Position numbers and translations under genes: made by a program | From: Tetrahymena elliotti 4EA | Lineage: Eukaryota > Ciliophora > Oligohymenophorea > Hymenostomatida > Tetrahymenidae | Length of the DNA stretch: 64,000 bases | NCBI GenBank assembly: GCA_000231825.2 | Contig: JH720369.1 | Coordinates: 146,227-210,226 of the forward strand | Reading direction: 5' to 3' | Part shown: one piece after another, positions 51,789 through 61,900 of the stretch | Position numbering within the stretch: position 1 is the first letter of the stretch | How the letters are laid out: each line of letters begins with the position of its first letter | The notes under the pieces: model-generated | Told to the model about the DNA's origin: nothing | Seen by the model: the letters and a program-made list of their open reading frames with translations, nothing else | Databases searched by the model: none

Positions 51789-52533
51789 ATAATATTTATA
51801 CAAAAAGTAAAGCGAATCACTTCTTTTTTAAAAATCTATCTTATTCAAATTTCTATTCATAAATCAATAAACTAAAATTTGTTGGTAAAAAGTCTAGTCA
51901 AAAAACATTAAATATTTTAGTTAATTTAAAAAATTGTGAAAGATTTCAATCCTATTGCTTAATTAAATTTAGTAAACCAGACAGAGTATGACGAAGCACC
52001 TAACTTGATAACTTCTTCATCAGTTTTAAATATAAATTTGATTGAATGATTGATTGATCATAAAATATATTCATGAAATAAAAATAAACTATTTAATTAA
52101 TTATTCAAAAATATAAATAAGAGTTCATATATTAAGAAAATAATAATAATAATAATAATAAATAAACAAAAAAATAATGACTAAAATACAAAAATATTGA
52201 TAATCCTCATAATAAAAATAATCATCTAAAATAATCAATAAATAAATAAAAATATAAATTTCATAAACTAACCAACTCATAATAAAATAATCAATTTATT
52301 TTCCAATAGATTTCTTTGTCAAACTTTTATACCTAAATATAAAATGTATTTTTATTATAGTACACCCATTTTATGATAAAAAATTACAACTTTTAAAATA
52401 TTAAACCTCCTTTCTTATTTAATTTTCTTTTTTAAGGTCAATTTCTTTAAGTTGTAATTATAAAATGAATGAAAATTTTATGTTATTTAAAAATCAGTAA
52501 TATCCATCACTTCATTTGTAAGTAATACTCATT
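51789..52533. other. AT-rich spacer with AAT microsatellite
   Basis: 3' flank of the FBPase-like gene, with an (AAT)n run at about 52141-52163. No gene seen. Confidence 0.5.
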
Positions 52534-52640
52534 TCAACATTTGAATGATAATTTAGTGAGTCTCTTTGTTTTTATGAGTTTTGATTTTAATCCTTATGAC
52601 CTTATTTCATAATTTATATTGAATCTTTTAACATTATTAA
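52534..52640 (-). pseudogene. Decayed terminal LRR exon, outer copy
   Basis: Minus-strand NYEIRSQGLKSKLIKTKRLT then KLSFKC and TGA closely parallels the terminal exon at 53864-53951 (HEISSQGLRSKLIQAKRLVK). It is a second copy of the LRR gene's 3' end, about 1.3 kb farther downstream, and is not needed by the gene. Confidence 0.55.
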
Positions 52641-52699
52641 AAGAAATATTTAGGTATTTAAAAAATCAGAACAGTTTTAAAATTGAATAATATCCTAAA

Positions 52700-52800
52700 A
52701 CACCATATAAAAATTTAACATCATATATCCAGTAAACCGGAGTCATATCAAATTTTTTCTCTCTCTGAAGCTTGAGATGACCCATATACCCAGAATATTG
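52700..52800 (-). pseudogene. Degenerate LRR exon remnant
   Basis: Minus-strand YNILGIWVISSFRERKNLI matches the spacing of the LRR exons but runs straight into TGA and has lost the consensus. Probably a relic of a duplicated LRR tail. Confidence 0.4.
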
Positions 52801-53173
52801 TAAATCTTTTAAAGTGAATCTTTCATTTTTTAATATCATCTATCTTCATTTTTTTGTAAGTTTTTATGATTCAATAAAATTTCAGAATGAGTTTAATTTT
52901 TAATCAGATAATTTAATTACTTTTCTCTACCAAGAGAGTTTCAATATTTGATAGTTGGGTCTGAATAATATTAATTAAGACATAAATAATATAAAAAAAT
53001 AATGACTACCCTTTGAATCATATAATTTATATACAAAAGTCAGGAAGTTTTATTTTTCTAAATGGTGTATATAAAAATTCGTCAATTTGAATGATAGAAT
53101 TTTTATTTTAATTTAAGTTTCATTCAAAATAATTTTTTGAGATATTTACAAACTTAAATTTAAAAATCACCTT

Positions 53174-53409
53174 AAATTACAGCTTAGGTTGAATATGAAG
53201 GAAATTGGGAAAAGAAAAATCTATACTACTTAGAGGATAGGATTAAATACTGCTTAAAAAAAACAGATTTAGATTTTTTTTTAAATTTAGCTAGTGAAGC
53301 ACATAAAAGAATTAATAAAATAGCTCAGTATGGAGTTTTTAATTAAAATAAATAATTAATTACTATTTTTGTTGAAAGCATTTTATTAATTTTAATTAAA
53401 AGTAAATGA
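53174..53409 (+). CDS. Orphan coding-like ORF inside the LRR tail region
   Basis: A plus-strand frame with good protein character (QVEYEGNWEKKNLYYLEDRI, then LDFFLNLASEAHKRINKIAQ) ending at TGA 53407-53409. No in-frame ATG was found upstream. It sits between the two LRR terminal-exon copies on the opposite strand. It could be an exon or an inserted fragment. No family recognised. Confidence 0.35.
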
Positions 53410-53863
53410 AAATAAAAAGATATGTTAAGAACTTTTATTGTAAAAAAGTTTTTTGATCACTTGTTATAAATATCTGATTACTTAGTCTAATGTGTATCTT
53501 TAAGGTAATTCTTAACTTTATTACCCTCAACTGCAAAAATCAAGCTGAAATAAATTATAAAAGTAAAAAAATTGAACAATTTAAAAAATTATGAAGAAAC
53601 AAATAAAAAATAAAAATGTAGTGAATTAATTTTATGATACGTTTTTTAGGAAATTCTAATTTAATATTGATTATTTTTTAATAAAAATAATCAATCAATA
53701 AAGTATTTTAAATTTAAAAAAATAATGAAAAATTATGTTTTAAATAATTAAGAGAGATAAATAGAAATACAAGTAAATTATCATATTAAGAATAAAATTT
53801 ATATTTTTAAGAATATTCATTATTTATGAAAATCCTGAGGTTATTTAAAAATAATTAAAAAAA

Positions 53864-56800
53864 TCATTTTAATGATAATTTAACAAGTCTCTTTGCTTAA
53901 ATTAATTTTGATCTTAATCCTTATGAGCTTATTTCATGATTATGATTGAACCTTTTAAAATTATTTATATAAATATTTACTAAAAGAAGTTTTTCAAAAA
54001 TCAGAAAAATAAAAAAATTTAATAAAACCTTAAAAAAAAATAAAAAAATTTAATATATCGCAAAGTAAACCAACCCAAATTCCAAATTCGTTAATCATCC
54101 TCATAAATTAAATACTTTTTTTATTCAAAAATGTATAATTAATATTAAAGAACTATTCTTGCCTGAGTAGAAGAATCAAAGTTTTGAGATTAAAGCATTT
54201 AGCTAAACCAGACCCTAATCCTTATGTACCCACTTCACCAATTTTATTGTACCTTTTAATTAAAAAATAAATTTAGAAAAAAAGAATATTTAAATAATGA
54301 TAAAAATTTCAAATCTGAAAATAATAAATAAAAACAAATTAATGAGCCAAATATTAAGAAACCAACCCAAAATCAGCTGCTCATAAATTAAAAGTCTTTA
54401 TTTATTCAAAATTTATTGTATTGAAACTCTATTTTACTCTAATTTCAGAGACAAAGTTTAGAGATTAGAGCATTTTGCTAAGCCAGACCCTAATCCTTAT
54501 GCCCCTTAATTACCAATTTTATTTTGCCTTTTATAATTATAATAAAAATAAAGGAATATTTAAAAGAAAGAGAAAAAAATAAAAACTTAAATTAAATCTA
54601 AAAATAACAAATAAAAATTATTGAACCAAAAATATCAAATAATCCAACCCAAATTTGAAAACTAGTAGCTCATAGATTAAAATCTTTATTTCTTTATTTA
54701 TTTATTTATTCATTTTTCAAAAGTTAATAATTAATATTGAAACTCTATTTTTACCTTAGATCAATTGTCAAACTTTTGAGATTAGAACATTTTTCTAAGC
54801 CAGATCCTAATCCTTATGTGCCCAAATCACGAATTTAATTGCTCCTTTTAAAAAATAAAAAAAATAAATATTAATAAAAGAATGAGAAAACAACATATCT
54901 TGAATTAAATCAGAAAAGTATGAATGAACTCAGTTACCTTTAAATTAAAGTTTTTATTTTTTCAAAAATGCAAAATTTATATTAAAACCCTATTTTTACC
55001 TTAGGTTAAGAGTCAAAGCTTAGAGATTAGAGCATTGGGCTAAGCTAGATCCTAATCCTTAAGTACCCAAATCACCAATTTTACTTAAGCTGTTAACAAA
55101 TTATAAATAAAAAAGTGAATAAAGAAATATTTAAAAGGATGAAAAAATAGTAAAAGTTTCAATTAAATAAATCTGAATGGAACCAATTTTAATTAATGAA
55201 AAAATATCAATTAAACTAACCAAAACTAGTTAGTGAATTTCTCAGACATTAAAATCTTTATTAATTAGAAAATACATATATTATTTAAAAATTATTATTA
55301 CGAGAGATCAAGAGTCAAATTTTAAAGATTAGAGCATTTTGCTAAGCCTGACCCTAATCCTTATGCACCTATTTCACCGATTCTGCTTAGACTTTAAAAA
55401 AATTATAAAGATAAATTTATAAAAATTAGAAAAATATCAAATAAATATTAAAACAACAAATAAAAACTATTGAATTATTCAGCCAGTTGTTCATAAATAT
55501 TTATTAAGAAATGCATAACTAATATTCTTACTGGAGGTCAAGATTTAAAGTTTAGAGATTAGAGCATTTTGCTAACCCTGATCCTAATCCTTATGCTCCC
55601 ATTTCGCGAATTTCATTCTTACTTTTAAATAATTATAAAAGGAAATATCGAATAAAGAAATATTTAGAAGAAAAAAAAACATAAAAATTTGGATTTTAAA
55701 ATAAAGTCTTTATTTTTTCAAAAGCTCAAAATTTTTTTGAAACACTATTCTTACTTTAAGTCAAGAGTCAAAGTTTAGAGATTAGAGCATTTTGCTAACC
55801 CTGATCCTAATCCTTAAGCTCCCATTTTGCCAATATTATTGTTACTTTTAAAAATTATTAAAGTAAATTGAATAAAGGAAAAATTAACAGAATGAGAAAA
55901 AACATAAAAATTTGAATTAAATTCAAAAAAAAAATAAATAAATAAAGATAAACAAATTGGTGAGATAAAGAAATATTTAATAAACCAACCCTAATTAGAG
56001 TATTTATTTATTCCAAAATACATAATTAATATTGAGACTATTCTTACTAGAGTCCAAGAGTCAAACTTTAGAGATTAGCGCATTATGCTAAACCTGTTCC
56101 TAATCCTTATGCTCCCATTTCACCAATACTATTTTTCCTTTTAAAAAAATATAAAAATAAATATTTAATAGTGAAATATTGATGAGAAAGAAAATAACAT
56201 AAAAAATTAGATTAAAATAAATAAAAAATAATTAATTTGCAAGAAAAACAAATATCTAATAAACTAACCCAAATTAGAATAGAAGAGTCAAAGTTTAGAG
56301 ATTAAAGCATTGTGCTAAGACAGATCCTAATCCTTATGCTCCCATTTCACCAATATTATTAGACCTTTGAAACAATTATACAAAGAAAAATTGAATAAAG
56401 AAATATTGATAAGAATGAGAAAAACTAAAAATTTGGATTAAATCTACAATAAAAAATCAAAAAATATTTAATAAACCAACCTAAATTAGATTATTTTTCA
56501 AATGTGCATAATTAATATTGATATACATTCTTACTAGAGATTAATAGTCAAAGTTTAGAGATTAGAGCATTTTGCTAAGCCTGATCCTAATCCTTATGCT
56601 CCCATCTCACCAATATTATTATCTCTTTTAAAAAATTATATAAGTCAATATTTAATAAATAAAAACTCAAATAATTATAAAAAACATAAAAATTTATATT
56701 AGATCTTAAAAATACAAATAAAAATAATGAATCAGTGAGATAAGCAAATATCAAATAAACCAACCCAAATTAGAGTATTAATAATTTAAAAATGCATAAT

Positions 56801-57492
56801 TAACATTGAAAGACTATGTTTACTTTAAGTCAAGAGTCAAATTTTAGAGATTAGAGCATTTTGCTAAGCCTGATCCCAATCCTTATACTCCCATTTCACC
56901 AATATTATGATTCCTTTTCAAAAAAATATGAAAATAAATATTGAATAAAGAAATATTTCAGAAAATGAGAAAAACATAAAAATTTGTATTTAATCTGAAA
57001 AAATAAAAGTTAATGAGCCAAACATTTATCAAAAAAACAAGCTTAAACGAAGTCAGTCTCTCATAAATTGAAATTGAAAATGCATAATAATATTAAAACT
57101 CTATTTTTACGAGAGAGTAAGACTCAAAGTTTAGAGATTAGAGCAATTTGCTAAGTGAGATGCTAATTATAATGCACCAATTTCACCAATACTAGTCTTA
57201 TACCTTTTCATAAATTTTTAAAATAAATATATGAATAAAGAAATATTTAAAGAATGAGAAATCATAAATTGAATTAAATCTGAAAGAAATAAATAAACCA
57301 TAAATAAAAATTTTCATTTGTTTAAAAATGCATAATTATTATAAAAATTGCTTTTAATAGAGTCAAATTAAGAGATTGAATAATTTTAAAGAAAGCTTAA
57401 TTATTTTACGAGAAGAAAATATGAAGATTCTAGTACGAAGTCAAATTAGAGCTAAGTATCTTTAAATAGATAAATATTAAATATATTTTCAT
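53864..57492 (-). CDS. LRR protein with one repeat per exon
   Basis: Twelve consecutive exons each encode one ~30-residue LRR of the form NNNIGEMGAQGLGSGLAKCS plus NLQTLTLDL. Ten are exactly 90 nt, one is 93 and one 96; all are phase-2 symmetric. Exons: 57111-57203, 56824-56913, 56535-56624, 56269-56364, 56048-56137, 55755-55844, 55532-55621, 55302-55391, 55000-55089, 54755-54844, 54438-54527 and 54163-54252. A terminal exon, 53864-53951, ends RLVKLSLK then TGA. The first exon is tentative (57352-57492, start at 57492, N-terminus MKIYLIFIYLKILSSNL). Introns are about 130-230 bases. LRRs bind proteins; the partner is unknown. Spliced length would be about 430 aa. Expansion by exon duplication is evident. 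Confidence 0.8.
54163..57203 (-). repeat. Tandem array of ~270-bp exon-plus-intron units
   Basis: Twelve units with spacing 223-317 bases. The 90-base exon part is strongly conserved. Intron parts are diverged but share landmarks: AATAAAGAAATATT, ATGAGAAAAACATAAAAATT, TAAACCAACC and AATGCATAATTAATATTGA. Copies at 55302-56913 are the most alike; the outer copies are more worn. Confidence 0.9.
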
Positions 57493-58991
57493 GTCTACTA
57501 AATTTCTATACTTGATTGAGATCTTTCAAAATTTATTTATCTTATATCATTGTTTTTTTTAAATTTGTAAGAAACTAAATTTAATATAAATTAATTAATT
57601 ATAAAATTTTGATTTACTTTTTCTAACAAAATTAAATTAATTAATCTGATCATTTCTGAAAAAATTTAGTCTTTTATTTTTCTTTTAAAAGTACCTTAAC
57701 TAGTATTAAACTTTTTACACTTTTTCGAAAAATATTACATAATATATCAATCTTCTAACTTCACGATGAATATATCCAAGGGTGGGTATGCATAGCCATT
57801 TAATTTTTCTCTTCATTTAGATAGAGCTAAAAAAAAGATGATCCAGATCTCAAAGATATTTATATTTATAGATAAAAATACCCCCTGAAAAATAATATTT
57901 AAGAAAATATGAAAAATTTACTCTCTACGCATTACTTATTTTCCTCGAGATAGAAAATTAAATATTTAATTCTCGCAAAGGAATAGACAAAAATAAATAT
58001 TTGTCTATATTAAATATGTTTCTCCATCAACTATTGTCAAAAATAATAAAAAATAGTTAAAATTTTGTCTACTTCAAATAAATTTAGACAAGTTGCTTGT
58101 TTAAATTTAGATAAGAGTTTTTGATTTTTAAAATTATTTTTGAGTTTAATTATGAGTAATAATAATGATATGAATAATTTTAAGAAAAATAATGATCTTA
58201 TAAATAAAACAAAATAACTTTTAAAATGAAGTCTACTCTTATGTTAAATATGTGGTTTTAAAAGATAGGGAATATTTAAGAAATAAACATCATGTTTAGC
58301 TTTGAATGCTAAATTAATTTTTATATTTACTAGGTTTGCCAAAAAGCTATTTAAAATATTAATTTGACAATCCATTATGATTTAATGCTTGGCAAATAAT
58401 TTCAGTAAGTAGCATTTAAAGAAAAAAATATAACTTTAAAATTAATTTGTTAATTATAATTAGTATTGATTATTAAAATATAAACTAAAATAATGACTAA
58501 TCAAATTTAGAATAACATTATGATAGTTTTTTGCTATTGTAAATTAATTATAAATGTGCTTTAAAAACAGTCTTCATTTTTTTAATTTTTAAATTAAAAT
58601 ATTATTTATAGAAGTGTATGTATAGTTTTTTATTACTCTCATTTTAATAATTGTATTAATTAAAACATTTAAAGCTATTCCTCATATAAAAATACTGCTA
58701 TAGCTATAAATTTTTTTTGAATGGAGTAAAAGTAAAATTTTTAATTGTAAATTAATTTCTATTCAGAATTAAAATAAATTTTTCTTAATATATTTTTTTT
58801 TAAATATGGGTTTTAAAACAAAATAAATTGATTACTGGATAATAATAATTAATAAAGATCAAAATTTAAAAAATAATAACTACTTTAATACAAATAAGTT
58901 AAAATAAATTAAGTGAAATACTTTCATAAAATATAAGAAGATAATATTGAAATAACAAATGAACTATTTTTAATTAGGGTATTAAAAGTTA
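57493..58991. other. AT-rich spacer, no gene seen
   Basis: About 1.5 kb between two minus-strand genes. Repeated TTTGTCTA segments occur near 57989-58070. Nothing else recognised. Confidence 0.45.
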
Positions 58992-61900
58992 TCAAATACC
59001 TTAGAGATTTGATTTATCACTAAGACGTGATAATTCAACATAAATACTATTTTTTTAATTCCTTAGTTTTTAAAAGGTACTATTGTTATTTTGGTTAGTA
59101 ATATGGTTTGGAGTATTTAGATACTAAACACTTGTTTTTTTGTTTTTAAAAGTTTTTTAATGCAAAGTAGAATTCTTTTGGATTGTTTAGGCATTTTTTA
59201 AACTATTTTTTGGAAATTAAGGTGAAAAGATAAAACCTCTTTCTGTCTTATTCGTATTGTTTATGATATTATTTTACATTGTATGAAGTGTCTAACCAAA
59301 ATTTAACGGTAGATTTGCTATATTAGATGTAAAGTATGAAGGAAATATTTATTTAAATTATTAATTAGCTTAGTATTCTTCCATTTTATATTTAGAGACA
59401 AGTTCTATTTATTTTTTAGAAGCTAATTCATTAAAGTCGATTTGTGTAATAGAAGAAGGTCTGATAGTTAAAAATGTTAAGAAAGATAAGAAAAATGACA
59501 GGACACTTGTTGACATTGAAATTAGAACTGTAGTGTTTAATTACTATCCAGCACTTTTTTAAAGAAACAGAATTTGCAAAACAATTTATGGAAGATTTTT
59601 AAGGAGGAATTTCTGCATGTAATTTAGGATATGACTATTAATTGATTGGTTTCTCCAACCTCTAAAAATGCACCAATCTGGTAAATGCTTAACATTATAA
59701 GGACAAATTTAGTCAAGCACTTCACTCAAGGCACTACATTCAGTTAAAGCAGCAATTTTGTAATATTATATGATATTATCAGTGTTAAGAACTCTTTAAA
59801 CCTTTCTTTTTCTAAACAAATATCTAAGAAAATATATGTAATTTAACATCAGATTAAAAGCAAGTATTCCAATTGAAATGTATGCATATAAGAAGAATCT
59901 ATTTTTATATTAAATAAAAAATTTAATTTTACACAAAAGCAGAAAGAAAAAAATTTTACTGTTTTTAAAAGCAAGCTACTATAAAAGAGACTTCACTAAA
60001 TGTATCATAACGAGCAATAACACTTTAAAAAAGTTAAATGCCACATCTTAGAATCTTATAATTAAACATTTTTATATTCATCAAAAACTTCTTTATAGAA
60101 TTTGATATACTATTAACTATCCCTTTACTTTTTGTTACATATAAGCCCGGTATTAAATGAGAAACATATCTCAAAAGTCCTAAGTACAAAAGAAGCTCAA
60201 CCATAAAGCTCAATCCAGCAAAACCAGCAAAAATAAAATATGCTATTGAAGATATTTTACCATTTGGATCATGGGTATCAGAAAATAAAGCAGGAGAAAA
60301 TTAAGTAAATAATTGCAATATATTAATTATTATCAAAATTTCCTTAAAGCCAATTCCATAAACTTTCTGATTAATAATATCATTATTCAACTAAATTACC
60401 TTTAAAATAAAACAAATTAATTAAAAATCATTAAACTAGTTTTTAAATTTTTCTAAAAATTCATTCAAAAAAAAAATCATTCTTATAATTCTTAATAATA
60501 ACTTAAATCTTTTGCTATTCTCTTTATTAAAAATAATCAAATGAATATTCTAAAAAAGAAACTTTTATCATGAAATTTTCTAACAACTTGAAAGAAAATA
60601 ACTTTTATTTATGGGAAAATTAGAATTATTTTTAACAGCAATTTAAACCTTTTAATTTCATATATTGATTGTCCAAAAATAATTAAAGGAATGATATTCT
60701 CAAGAAGGAAACTTCTTAATTTGATATTTTCTTATCACTTTTCAGAGAATAAATTTTATTTTAAGAATAAAAATTATGTAAAAAAAAAAAATCATTTTAA
60801 CAAATCTCAAAAATAATTTAAATTTTTTGCTTTCTTATTTTCTCAAATAATATTCTAAATAAAGAAATTTTTAATTGAATTTTCTTTGAAAGAAAAATAA
60901 ATAAAATTTTAAGAATAAGATAAAAATTACCTGTTGGTCTAGCTTGTAAATAGTCTCTTTACTTATAATTAAATCTAGTATTGAATAAAACAATCGTTTG
61001 ATAAAGAAAGTGAAACTTCCTATCTTTTTGCTTGGATTCATTTAGTAAACTTTTTCAATCAGAGAAACAGCTATTCCGTTGTTGAGAGCAGAAGTTTCAT
61101 TATAATCTATTTCACAGCTTTCAAAGTAATAAGAGTCATAAAGAATGCTGTAGAGTGCTTTAAGAAAATTTAAATTTGACTTAGGCTTTGTTCTGATTAT
61201 TGTTGGAGGCATTATAAGAAGCTTTTATATAAGTTCTTTTTCATTAAGATAGTAGTAGGATGGATCTTCTTAATTAAACTCATATTCTAACTATATTGAT
61301 TTGAGAGATATAATATGTTAACAATAAGATTATATAGAAAGAATAAAAGTTCCATCTTTTATGCATTCAAACCCAGGATTCAAGGCACTAGAAGGGAAGA
61401 TTATATGTTCTAACTAATTAGGAGTGAATTCTAATATTTTAAAGAAATTAGCATTCAGGATTATTGTGTGCAAATATGCGCTATCAGGTTTAATTGGTAA
61501 AACACTCCTACATGTCTTGAGGAAAAGCTCATTTACAAATAAAGTGGTCATTCCATAATTTGTAAATAAATTTTCTAATTTAAAAAGCTTGAAATTTTTG
61601 TTGAAAGAAAAACAGTATGCAAGCAAAGGCATCTCTTCTAATGATTCTCTTTTAACTATTAAGGTCTTTTTGTTTTACATAAACCAATAGATTTTTTCTA
61701 AACAAGAAGATAAATCTAATTGTGAGATTGATAATTTATCAAGATAAAATGTATCTGATAAAGTTTATAAAGTAACAGGATCTGCTCCACTATATTAATT
61801 TATTGGAGTCATTACTTTACTTTTGTTAACATTAATTTCTTGTACTGAAGTGTTTTTGGTATTAGTTGGCAAAATACAACTTAGCTTATAATTTGTATTC

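Noticed and set aside
54066..56765. Calling the TAAACCAACC motifs true chromosome breakage sequences
   Set aside because: None continues with the CTCTTT part, and all sit in duplicated introns.
54150..57210. Array first seen as a non-coding satellite or tandem ncRNA on the plus strand
   Set aside because: The reverse strand of every conserved core translates to the same LRR with splice sites at identical positions.
59400..59640. Plus-strand coding-like frame (EANSLKSICVIEEGLIVKN)
   Set aside because: The minus strand continues the giant membrane protein through this region with longer and better-supported coding sequence.
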